The notes beneath the pieces were generated by a model. That model was not told the origin of the DNA and made no database searches. It saw only the letters and a program-made list of their open reading frames with translations. From the NCBI GenBank assembly GCA_034520365.1, contig JAXHNP010000006.1:923001-987000 (forward strand): a stretch of DNA of 64,000 nt. The letters are read 5' to 3'. The DNA is from Desulfobacterales bacterium (lineage in GTDB: Bacteria; Desulfobacterota; Desulfobacteria; Desulfobacterales; Desulfosalsimonadaceae). A program made the translations under genes and the position numbers. Positions 8,373-15,992 of this stretch are shown piece after piece (within the stretch, counting starts at the first letter, position 1; each line of letters starts with the position of its first letter).

Positions 8373-8404
8373 ATTTTTTTCGATCCCGATCCCGATAGCG
8401 ATTT
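7969..8404. repeat. 18-bp inverted repeat enclosing copy A
   Basis: AAATCGCTATCGGGATCG at 7969-7986, within the coding tail, and its exact complement at 8387-8404, in the leader just before the start codon. In the transcript the two ends could pair and place the whole gene in a loop. Confidence 0.75.
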
Positions 8405-8448
8405 CGATTTGGATACAGAACAAATCCATAACCACGGTGCTGTTAACG

Positions 8449-8901
8449 CTAAGGTTGGGATTCGTTTTCTTCGCTATCGGGATCGAAATCGGGATCGAAA
8501 TCGCTATCGGGATCGAAATCGACACTGTAGACTTCCTGATCCTCTCGAACTTGGTATCCTCTTCCGCCGAGACGGCTGAGCATCGCGGCCATACGGTCGA
8601 GTTCATCCTTGCGGTTCCGGCTTTCCATCTTGTCCAGCGCCTTGCCGACAACCAGCACATCTTGAATCGCCGCGCACTCAAGCGCGGAGCCACGAGCGAT
8701 TTCGAAGTAACGCCTTCGGTCGGCTTCCGCGGTCTTGCCATTACCTTCGGCGATATTGAGCGGTATCGACTGGCTGGCCAGAAGCCATTGATCCCGGGCG
8801 AACCGATGGACTCCGTTCAGGCTGTCGGCCTTCTCGTAAACCCATGCAACGTAGCCTATTGAAAGGCGATAGACGTCCAGTTTTTCGTGTCCAAGGGTCA
8901 T
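8449..8901 (-). CDS. four-helix-bundle (23S rRNA IVS-type) protein, copy B
   Basis: Same protein as copy A. The start is at MTLGHEKLD (8901); an upstream in-frame ATG at 8952 would add 17 residues read from the leader repeat and is less likely. The helical core is intact (NIAEGNGKTAEADRRRYFEIARG). The acidic tail is one repeat unit shorter (DFDPDSDFDPDFDPDS). It is transcribed ahead of copy A on the same strand, after the ATP-grasp gene. No ribosome-binding site is obvious; GGGATCGGGATCG in the leader is the only G-rich stretch. The cellular role of stand-alone members is unknown. Confidence 0.78.
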   Translation of the reverse strand: MTLGHEKLDVYRLSIGYVAWVYEKADSLNGVHRFARDQWLLASQSIPLNIAEGNGKTAEADRRRYFEIARGSALECAAIQDVLVVGKALDKMESRNRKDELDRMAAMLSRLGGRGYQVREDQEVYSVDFDPDSDFDPDFDPDSEENESQP

Positions 8902-8933
8902 ATTTTTTTCGATCCCGATCCCGATAGCGATTT
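8498..8933. repeat. 18-bp inverted repeat enclosing copy B
   Basis: AAATCGCTATCGGGATCG at 8498-8515 and the exact complement at 8916-8933, in the same relative positions as in copy A, so both genes have the same end-to-end pairing potential. Confidence 0.75.
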
Positions 8934-8964
8934 CGATTTGGATACAGAACAAATTAGCCCTGAT

Positions 8965-10335
8965 TCACTCATCCAAAGGCGGCTGGGCGGCCAGTTCATT
9001 GCCTTCGCCCTGGGTGTGCCGGGGCGGTGTGCCGGGGAAATCCCAGATTGCGGGATCAATCATTGTTGAATCAAGGGCGGCGAATTTATAGCCGAGCATA
9101 GAGACAACATCTTCATATTTCTCCATGATTTCCTCGTGGCTGTTTCCCGGCACATCAACCACCCCGTATCGGAAACTATCCGGGTTATGCTTGAAATCCG
9201 ACAGGTTAAGGCTTTCATGGATCAGATTACGGATATGGACTTCCGGATATTTAAGCCGGATCTCTTCATAGGCGCTCTGGGTCGGGGTCTGAAGGATTCT
9301 GGCATCGGAGAAATGATGCAACTCAAAATTGTAGCAGTATTTAAACCGGTTTTCATTCACCATGCTCATGTCGGGCTTTTCGCCGACTGCTACGTCGCAG
9401 AGCAGATGCAGGGGATCAAAGCCCCGGACAGCCTCGATGGTCTTGGCAAACTGAAAGGCAATCCGGCTGTTGATCTCAATGATTTTAAACGTATTGTTGG
9501 CTTCATCCGCCCGAAGTTCGACATTAAAGAAACTGTTGTCGATACCCACCGCGGGAATCAGCAGCATTAAGGCGTTTTGAATTTTTTCTTCCAGATCCGC
9601 GCTAAACTGGTGAGGAAATGCATGGTAGAAGAAGCTGTTGGTCCCGGGATAATAATAAGCCTTGGTCACGCCGAAAAAGTTGATCTCCCCGTCAAATATA
9701 TAACCGTCAACAGTGACCTGGGTACCCTCGATAAAGTCCTCGCAGAGAAAACTGTTGCAGGTGGCGATATTCATTGCGTGCTGGTAAGAGGGGCGATGGG
9801 ATAAGGCATCCAGATAATACTGGTTATACCGGGCGATATCAATGCTTTCCCGGGTGATATAGTTCTCGAGGGCTTGCGGATGTTCCACCTTGTGGGTGCC
9901 GAAGGAGATGTTGGACCGGGCGGGTTTAATGAAAAACGGAGTTTGCAGCCGGTCCGGATTCCGCAGATAATCCAGGGCAATGGCGTACTGCGGGGCATGC
10001 TCGGGTACCACCTGTTTTTGAATGCGGCGGCACAGATACTTGTTCTGGCAGTTGATGACCGCATCGACGGAGGCGAATCGCTTGCCGGTTTCCTGGGCGA
10101 TGATGGCGGCGATGATGGCGCTTGAATCATGGGTGCCCACAATACCGTCATACATCTCCGGATTGTTGTGGATGCGCTCGATGGTTTCATCCAGATATCC
10201 CTTGACCCCGAACCGGAGAATTTTTTCAAACGTCTCCACGGTCAGATGGTATTTTGGATGATCTGCAAAGCTCTCCATCACGACATCAAAGTCGCTTGCG
10301 TCGCAGAGAAACAGTACTTTTTTTTCGTCAGTCAT
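8965..10335 (-). CDS. ATP-grasp superfamily ligase
   Basis: A 456-residue protein. The ATG at 10335 is preferred because GGAGG lies 8 bases upstream; the frame is open to a TTG at 10350. An N-terminal Rossmann-like region (about 1-105) is followed by ATP-grasp features: the nucleotide lysine in FFIKPARSNISFG, the EDFIEGTQVTVDGY segment, and the metal-binding NVELRADEANNTFKIIEINSR. The family joins a carboxylate to an amine or similar nucleophile via acyl phosphate. The substrate is unknown. The C-terminal 100 residues are not assigned. Its last codons touch the flank of the four-helix-bundle duplication, including a direct repeat. Confidence 0.85.
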   Translation of the reverse strand: MTDEKKVLFLCDASDFDVVMESFADHPKYHLTVETFEKILRFGVKGYLDETIERIHNNPEMYDGIVGTHDSSAIIAAIIAQETGKRFASVDAVINCQNKYLCRRIQKQVVPEHAPQYAIALDYLRNPDRLQTPFFIKPARSNISFGTHKVEHPQALENYITRESIDIARYNQYYLDALSHRPSYQHAMNIATCNSFLCEDFIEGTQVTVDGYIFDGEINFFGVTKAYYYPGTNSFFYHAFPHQFSADLEEKIQNALMLLIPAVGIDNSFFNVELRADEANNTFKIIEINSRIAFQFAKTIEAVRGFDPLHLLCDVAVGEKPDMSMVNENRFKYCYNFELHHFSDARILQTPTQSAYEEIRLKYPEVHIRNLIHESLNLSDFKHNPDSFRYGVVDVPGNSHEEIMEKYEDVVSMLGYKFAALDSTMIDPAIWDFPGTPPRHTQGEGNELAAQPPLDE

Positions 10336-10477
10336 TGCTGAATCCTCCAAGGCTTTCTTGTATTTTAATCGCTTCTCAGGTCAGATAATTTGCACCTAAA
10401 TTTAGGTTGCAACAAAAGCCGCAGGGCCGGGATACCTGATACGGGAAGGCCGAAATCAGTAGGATTAAGGTTGTTCG

Positions 10478-11728
10478 CTATTTCGGTCCTAAAGGCGAGG
10501 CGGGCGACCACTGATTGGTATCGACCTCCCCGCTGATGAGGGCGCCTTCCTTGAAAACCAGGTAGATGTTTTCCAGAGAGGCAATGGATTCGATATTTTC
10601 AAGGGGGTTTTCTCTAAGTACCACACAGTCGGCATATTTGTCTTTCTCCAGTGTGCCGATCTGATCCAAGAGCCCGATGCCGTCAGCTGCGGTCCGGGTA
10701 GAGGCGATAAGGGCGTCCATTTCATCCATCACCCCGTACTTGACATACTGGACCAGCTCCATGCCATTTCTGCCGTGAAAATTATAGGGGGTGCCGGCAT
10801 CTGTTCCCATCATGACTTTGACCCCCATGTCAATCGCCCGATGCAGGTTTTCCCGGCGGATTTTGGCGACCTCTTCGGCTTTTTCGGACATAAATTGGGG
10901 CACTTCTTTTCTCGACCGGGCATTGAGCATCCAGAAGTTTGAACTCAACGTGGAGGTCAAAAACACGCCTTTTTCCAGCATCATCTGAAGCGCCTCCGCG
11001 TCTGCCAGGGTGCCGTGTTCAATCGTCCGCACGCCGGCGGCAACCGCATTTTTAATGCCTTTGGCGCCGTGGGCATGGGCGGCGGTGTGCTTGCCCACCT
11101 TTCTGCCTTCCTGTACCACGGCGCGGATTTCATCCTCATCCAGTTGCGGGGCGCCGGGTACACTGCCCGGGTTCATGATCGCCCCGGTGGCCATCACTTT
11201 TAACAGGTCCGCCCCCTGTTTGAGCTGCTCCCGGGCGGCCTTGCGGTTTTCATCCACCCCGTCCGCCTCATAGTAAAGGCCCTCAAAGTATTCATTGCCG
11301 GCAGAATGCATGCAGATGATTTTTCCGCTGGCAAGAATCCGGGGCCCTACAATCAGATCTTCTTCAACAGCCTTCCGCACGGCGATATCAATATAATTGG
11401 CGGAGCCGGCGTTCCTGACCGTTGTAATGCCGGCACGAATGGTATTGCCCATCTCAATTGTCGCCCGGATGGTCCGTAGTTTGTCCTCCACCAAACTTTC
11501 ATGGTAGGTGTCCGCCATACCGTGCATATCCAGATGGATATGGGTGTCAATCAGGCCGGGAATGACAAATTTGCCCTCCAGATTATACACAATGGCATCC
11601 GCCGGTTGCTCAATCTGGGTTTTTGCGCCAACCGCCACAATATGCTGGTCTTTCCAGACAAGGATCGCATCTTCGATTATCCGGCCCGTCCCATCGATCA
11701 GGGTCATGCCCTTTAGAACCGTATGCAT
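10478..11728 (-). CDS. metal-dependent amidohydrolase (imidazolonepropionase/prolidase-like)
   Basis: A 416-residue member of the amidohydrolase superfamily. The metal-binding residues are visible: HxH in GLIDTHIHLDMHG (about 60), the lysine in LLKVMATGAIMNPG (about 178), histidines in KHTAAHAHG and TIEHGT (about 220-240) and the aspartate in MMGTDAGTPYNFHG (about 315). Such enzymes hydrolyse amide or ester bonds of small cyclic or dipeptide substrates in the cytoplasm; the exact substrate is not evident. AGGA precedes the ATG at a good distance. The gene is separated from the ATP-grasp gene by about 140 bases and may be transcribed independently. Confidence 0.88.
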   Translation of the reverse strand: MHTVLKGMTLIDGTGRIIEDAILVWKDQHIVAVGAKTQIEQPADAIVYNLEGKFVIPGLIDTHIHLDMHGMADTYHESLVEDKLRTIRATIEMGNTIRAGITTVRNAGSANYIDIAVRKAVEEDLIVGPRILASGKIICMHSAGNEYFEGLYYEADGVDENRKAAREQLKQGADLLKVMATGAIMNPGSVPGAPQLDEDEIRAVVQEGRKVGKHTAAHAHGAKGIKNAVAAGVRTIEHGTLADAEALQMMLEKGVFLTSTLSSNFWMLNARSRKEVPQFMSEKAEEVAKIRRENLHRAIDMGVKVMMGTDAGTPYNFHGRNGMELVQYVKYGVMDEMDALIASTRTAADGIGLLDQIGTLEKDKYADCVVLRENPLENIESIASLENIYLVFKEGALISGEVDTNQWSPASPLGPK

Positions 11729-12105
11729 CAGGTGTTCCTGCTAATGACTGAGGTTTTATTTCAGAAATAGGTTGCCTGTTTTAAGGCAAGCTTTCCGCAA
11801 AAAGTAAAGTCATCTGAAATTAACCCATTTTGGGCCAATGTCAAGAAGGATGTTGCGCCTTGATGCCCGACAGGTGTGGTTTTTTTACTTTATTCGCAGC
11901 CATTTTACCCTCATCCCGGCCTTCTCTCAGAGGGAGAAGGCGGTGAGACCTTATTAAAAATCTACCACAATATGCTCTGATGCGCCGAAGATATGATTGA
12001 CAGGGATGATGAATGGCTGTATAGGTAGCAATAATAACTCAAAGCTTGCCGCCCCAAAGGATTTCCATGCCCTGCGGGCAGCATATGCTGCCGGAGCAAG
12101 AGGCA
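11729..12105. other. divergent intergenic region
   Basis: About 375 bases between the divergent amidohydrolase and kinase genes. It holds a small hairpin, CCTTCTC/GAGAAGG at 11920-11940, of a type common as an interspersed repeat, and a T run at 11880-11887. No gene or known regulatory RNA was seen. Confidence 0.5.
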
Positions 12106-13653
12106 ATGACACAAAAACTTCCCAAACCTTCATTCTGGTCGTCCTACGTTTTCGGCGGTGCATTGCTGCTGGGCATCTACCTGACCAGTTTGCACTCCTA
12201 CATCCTGTTTCATAGTGTGGCGGAAACCTTCAGCATCCTGGTATCCTTTTCCATCTTCCTGTTTGCACTAAACACCCTTGATTTTGTCCATGCCCGCTAT
12301 TTTTTTGTTTTGGGGACGGCCTATTTATTTGTCGGTGGATTCGATTTTCTGCACATGATGACCTATCACGGGATGGGGGTTTTTGCCATTGAAGGACCTA
12401 ATATTGCTACCCAGACCTGGATTATCGCCCGCTATTTGGAAAGCCTGTCGCTTCTGAGCCTGCCGTTTGTGATCAACCGGCGGATTAATCCGGTGCTTAT
12501 TATCAGCCTATATTCGGTAATTTCCGTTTTCCTTTTTCTGTTGGTTTTCGTTTATCAAGTATTTCCGGATGCCTATATTGAAGGCCGGGGGTTGACGCCT
12601 TTTAAAATTGCCAGCGAATACCTGATATGCGTGATCCTTGCCGGCGCCGCGGTCATGTTCTACCGCAGGCGGCATGAACTTCACATGGTAATATACCGGC
12701 TGCTGATGGTGGCCATCGGATTTACCATTGCCCAGGAGCTGGCCTTTACCCTTTATACGGATGTATACGGGCCGGCCAACATGCTGGGGCATCTGTTTAA
12801 GATCATATCCTTCTATCTGGTCTATCGGGCGGTGCTGGCGCACGGGCTTCTCCGGCCTTACAGAAGCATTTTCAGGGAGCTCGATGCGAGCAAGGCAGCC
12901 CTGGAACAGCACAACCGGGAGCTGGAATACCGGGTCGCCGAACGGACCCGGGCCCTTGAGGCCAGCAATCGACAGTTAAAATATCTGTCCCAAAAGCTGA
13001 TGAGCGCCGAAGAAGATGAACGGCGGCGTATCGCCCGGGATCTGCATGACAGCATCGGCCAGTCCTTAAGCGCCATTAAGGTGCATGTGGAGAACACCCT
13101 GAGCGACATCGGCGGCCGGCTCCAGGCGGATGATCGGATGCGCCTCAAAAACCTGGTTCCGATGATCAAAACCGCCATTACAGATGTCAAGCGTATCATC
13201 CGCAATCTCCGGCCCTCGGTTTTGGATGAATTGGGGCTTGTGGCGACCATCAACTGGATTTGCCGGGAGTTTAATGCCTTATACCCGGATGTCAAGATAG
13301 AAAAAAAACTGGAAATAGATGACCATCAGGTGCCGGATGGGGTAAAAACGCCCATTTTTCGCCTGCTGCAGGAGGCTTTGAACAATATCGGCAAACACAG
13401 CGGGGCGAGCCGCATTGAGATTGCCCTGCGCCGCCGGGATGGGCAGATATATTTTGAGATTCAGGATGACGGCTCCGGTTTTGATCCTGAGAATGCCTGT
13501 CAAAACGGTGCGCATGGCTCCGGCTTTGGCTTGACTGGCATGCGGGAGCGCACGGAGATTTGCGGGGCGTCGTTCGGGATTGAATCCAGCCCGGGGCAGG
13601 GTACGCGAATCGCCGCAAGATGGCCGCTCGATTTGGTTCAGCAAAGCAATTAG
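12106..13653 (+). CDS. membrane sensor histidine kinase with MASE3 domain
   Basis: The start is placed at MTQKLPKPSFW (12106); the frame is open 20 codons further. The N-terminal 250 residues form about seven membrane helices with the MASE3 signature (NTLDFVHARYF, GGFDFLHMMTYHGMGVF). A coiled coil follows (about 262-305), then a HisKA_3 dimerisation domain with phospho-acceptor His in RRIARDLHDSIGQS (about 330) and a HATPase domain (RLLQEALNNIGKHS, DDGSGFDPE, GFGLTGMRERTE). This is a NarX-type kinase. MASE3 ligands are unknown. No LuxR-type response regulator lies next to it, so the partner is elsewhere. Only 27 bases separate it from the following Fe-S gene, which suggests an operon. Confidence 0.9.
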   Translation: MTQKLPKPSFWSSYVFGGALLLGIYLTSLHSYILFHSVAETFSILVSFSIFLFALNTLDFVHARYFFVLGTAYLFVGGFDFLHMMTYHGMGVFAIEGPNIATQTWIIARYLESLSLLSLPFVINRRINPVLIISLYSVISVFLFLLVFVYQVFPDAYIEGRGLTPFKIASEYLICVILAGAAVMFYRRRHELHMVIYRLLMVAIGFTIAQELAFTLYTDVYGPANMLGHLFKIISFYLVYRAVLAHGLLRPYRSIFRELDASKAALEQHNRELEYRVAERTRALEASNRQLKYLSQKLMSAEEDERRRIARDLHDSIGQSLSAIKVHVENTLSDIGGRLQADDRMRLKNLVPMIKTAITDVKRIIRNLRPSVLDELGLVATINWICREFNALYPDVKIEKKLEIDDHQVPDGVKTPIFRLLQEALNNIGKHSGASRIEIALRRRDGQIYFEIQDDGSGFDPENACQNGAHGSGFGLTGMRERTEICGASFGIESSPGQGTRIAARWPLDLVQQSN

Positions 13654-13680
13654 ATAAATATTATTAAAGGAGATTCGCCA

Positions 13681-14871
13681 ATGACATACCCATCCATTCC
13701 ACCCGCCAGGAAGAAAAAAATTAAGAAGCTGCTTTCCCTGATGAACAAGCAAAACGACCGGTTTTTCCTGATTGCCCAGCCGCTTGTGGAAATGATGGAT
13801 ATGTCCGTAACGGATTCGGAACTCGACTTTTTGCTGAAAATGGGGCTGGGCCATTATGATTATGAAGCCGCAAAATCGGCTGCGGATATGGCTGATGTGG
13901 AATTTGAGTCCTTTTTTGACCCAATCAAGCGAAAAGGGCTGGTGCATATCGAATCCGGCGCTAAGGGCAATGCAACCTATCGATTAAATGCCATTGCCGT
14001 GGGATGGTATGAGGCCCAGACCCATTACCTGATGGGAAAGCCGGAGGAGAAGCTGTTTTCCGAAAAATTTCTGGAGTTTGTGAAGTTTTTCCAGAAATTC
14101 AACTTCACCCCGCTGCGCGATATGCAGAATTTGGTGCTCCGCCCGGTTATAAAGCCCTCCCAGAGCACCGGGATCATTGACCCGGCCATAAAAGGCAAAA
14201 GCAAAAAGAAGGTCATACCGATTCAGACCGAGGTGTCAGCCCCGGATTCCCAGGTTTATCCCACCCATTACATCAACTCGCTGATCGAGGAATTCGGCGG
14301 ACAGGGCGCGATTTGCGTGTTCCCGTGCATCTGCCGGCATGCCAACAAACTGGTGGATAGTCCCTGCACCTATGGCATGCCCGAAGACTCCTGCATTGCG
14401 TTCGGGGATATGGCCAATGCCTGGGCAAACTACGGGTATGGACGTAACATTTCGGCCCCGGAGGCCATGGAGATTTTAAAGACCGTGCGGGAAAAAGGGG
14501 CTGTTCACCATGTGATCCATGAAAAGGATAATCCGGATCTGCCGGTCCTGGCAATCTGCAACTGCTGCTGGGATTGCTGCGGCATTTTAAAGTCCTATAA
14601 TATGGGCGCAATGCCGCTGAAATATAAGAGCTATTATGTCGCCCGCATCAAAGCGGATGCGGATTGCAAGGGGTGCGGCACCTGTGAGAAATACTGCCCG
14701 ACAACCGCGATTCGCGTAAAGGATAAACGCTCGGTTCTGAATCCGGACCGGTGTATCGGCTGCGGGCAGTGCGCCTATCAATGCGTAAAGAATAATATTG
14801 AACTGGTGCCGGCCGAGCGGACGGTTTACCTGCCGATGCTCAAAAGATCCGAGGTCCGTATTTCGGTTTGA
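13681..14871 (+). CDS. 4Fe-4S ferredoxin-domain protein with additional cysteine clusters
   Basis: A 396-residue protein starting at an ATG after AAAGGAGATTCGCCA. The N-terminal 120 residues resemble a winged-helix-like module. The middle part has the cysteine motifs CVFPCICRHAN (about 218) and CNCCWDCCGIL (about 298). The C-terminal end is a two-cluster ferredoxin: CKGCGTCEKYCPTTAI (about 327) and CIGCGQCAYQCV (about 358). Related proteins occur widely in sulfate reducers as putative electron-transfer or sensing proteins. It probably shares a transcript with the MASE3 kinase, so a redox-linked signalling role is possible but inferred. A strong terminator follows. Confidence 0.85.
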   Translation: MTYPSIPPARKKKIKKLLSLMNKQNDRFFLIAQPLVEMMDMSVTDSELDFLLKMGLGHYDYEAAKSAADMADVEFESFFDPIKRKGLVHIESGAKGNATYRLNAIAVGWYEAQTHYLMGKPEEKLFSEKFLEFVKFFQKFNFTPLRDMQNLVLRPVIKPSQSTGIIDPAIKGKSKKKVIPIQTEVSAPDSQVYPTHYINSLIEEFGGQGAICVFPCICRHANKLVDSPCTYGMPEDSCIAFGDMANAWANYGYGRNISAPEAMEILKTVREKGAVHHVIHEKDNPDLPVLAICNCCWDCCGILKSYNMGAMPLKYKSYYVARIKADADCKGCGTCEKYCPTTAIRVKDKRSVLNPDRCIGCGQCAYQCVKNNIELVPAERTVYLPMLKRSEVRISV

Positions 14872-14993
14872 AGGCGGAATCCTCATTTTAAAAAAGATTC
14901 CCCCTTCTATTGACAACCATGGACCAGGAGTTAACTTAAATATGAAGGCTAAGGCATGTAACCTTCGCAACGATCCAACCAACCTCTAAAACT

Positions 14994-15032
14994 CCCGTCG
15001 GCATTGACCCCTTGTGCCGGCGGGTTTTTTTT
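14994..15032 (+). terminator. rho-independent terminator
   Basis: Stem CCCGTCGGCA (14994-15003) with TGCCGGCGGG (15015-15024), one G-T pair, followed by eight T residues (15025-15032). It ends the kinase/ferredoxin transcript. Confidence 0.85.
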
Positions 15033-15132
15033 ATGATCCTGCTGAAAAAGGGCGGATACATTAATTCTTGAAACAAGATGCTTAGGCTTTTATTCTTTCA
15101 TTTGGAAGTCTTTAAAGTTTGCGGAGAAACGC

Positions 15133-15816
15133 GTGAAAATCGTCATAACAAACGATGACGGCCATGATGCGCCGGGGCTGGCCGCGCTTTACGGGGCGGT
15201 AAGCCGTCTTGGCGAGGTTCTCATCGTCGCACCGGAAGCCCCGCAGTCCGGCGTCGGGCATACCATCACCTTAAAAGACGGGGTTTTTGCCAAGAAAGCA
15301 GGGGCCAACAAATATATCGTTCAGGGCTCCCCGGCAGACTGTGCGCGCCTGGCGCTCAAGGTGTTTGCCCCGGATGCGCAATGGCTGATATCCGGCATTA
15401 ATCCGGGCGCCAACCTGGGAACGGATATCTATCCCTCCGGAACGGTGGCTGCGGCCCGGGAGGCCGCCATCCTGGGGCGAAAGGCGATCGCGCTGTCCCA
15501 ATATATCGCCAGGGATCACAGCATTGACTGGTCGATAACCGCATATCATGCCCTGCGATTACTGCCGGTGATAATGGAAAAAGAATTGGATCCCGGACAG
15601 TACTGGAATGTCAATTTCCCTCATCCATTAAGAACCGATTCTTTGCCGCCGCACCAATTCTGCGAGCCGGAAAAGCAGCCGCATGACTATATTTTCTATA
15701 ATAATTCGGATCTTTATTACTATGACGGCAGTATTCATGACCGGCCCCGCGCGGCCGGCAGCGATGTGGATGTCTGTTTCAGCGGCCGGGTTGCCGTCAC
15801 CCGCATGCAGATTTGA
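15133..15816 (+). CDS. surE: 5'/3'-nucleotidase SurE
   Basis: A 227-residue SurE-family phosphatase acting on nucleoside monophosphates. The metal-binding NDDG motif is at residues 7-10 (VITNDDGHDAPG). The other conserved pieces are VAPEAPQSGVGH, VQGSPADCARLAL, SGINPGANLGTDIYPSGTVAAAREA and NVNFPHP. The start is a GTG after GCGGAGAA. The final residues (DVDVCFSGRVAVTRMQI) match the usual end of SurE, but the stop codon TGA is supplied by the first bases of a MITE-like repeat beginning at 15813, so the last few residues may have been altered. It is a single-gene transcript behind a terminator. Confidence 0.92.
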   Translation: MKIVITNDDGHDAPGLAALYGAVSRLGEVLIVAPEAPQSGVGHTITLKDGVFAKKAGANKYIVQGSPADCARLALKVFAPDAQWLISGINPGANLGTDIYPSGTVAAAREAAILGRKAIALSQYIARDHSIDWSITAYHALRLLPVIMEKELDPGQYWNVNFPHPLRTDSLPPHQFCEPEKQPHDYIFYNNSDLYYYDGSIHDRPRAAGSDVDVCFSGRVAVTRMQI

Positions 15817-15966
15817 CGGCTTCGCAAAAAGTCCAATATCTTTGTTGCGCTGCATCCCTCGGAATTTCACGTACGAGCAAGTACGCTGCATTCCTCGGGA
15901 TTTGCGCGCCGCGATCTTGAACTTTTTTCTTTGCCGTCCCAGAATCGACTTTTGATGAGTCTATCA
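15813..15966. repeat. MITE-like palindromic repeat, copy 2 (154 bp)
   Basis: The same element as 4260-4414, about 90% identical by eye, with the same end motifs (TTGACGGCTTCGCAAAAAGTC at the left). The internal dyad reads GTACgagcaaGTAC, so the loop differs while the stem is kept, as expected for a structure under pairing constraint. The right end is degenerate (GACTTTTGATGAGTCTATCA). The left end overlaps the surE stop codon. Confidence 0.75.
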
Positions 15967-15992
15967 GATTTAGGTGTTGCCTGGCATCAGGA

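Larger units (their letters stand above)
7860..8959. repeat. tandem duplication unit with flanking inverted repeats
   Basis: Two near-identical blocks about 530-541 bases apart (roughly 7871-8425 and 8425-8952) each hold one four-helix-bundle gene. The block pair is enclosed by a perfect 11-base inverted repeat, GGCTAATTTGT at 7860-7870 and ACAAATTAGCC at 8949-8959. Just outside lie the direct repeats TTCACTCGTC (7848-7857) and TTCACTCATC (8964-8973). Copies differ by 12 bases in the number of GATTCCGAAATC-type units and by scattered substitutions. Confidence 0.75.

Noticed and set aside
7862-8741. Longer minus-strand frames joining the two four-helix-bundle copies (for example the 277-residue frame 7908-8741)
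   Set aside because: The first 104 residues are an out-of-frame reading of copy B; only the part from MTLGHEK is a real gene.
13279-13947. 222-residue minus-strand frame
   Set aside because: It spans the end of the kinase and the start of the Fe-S gene on the other strand; a shadow.
14872-14990. Possible tRNA or leader RNA before the terminator
   Set aside because: No cloverleaf could be drawn; only the terminator hairpin is supported.
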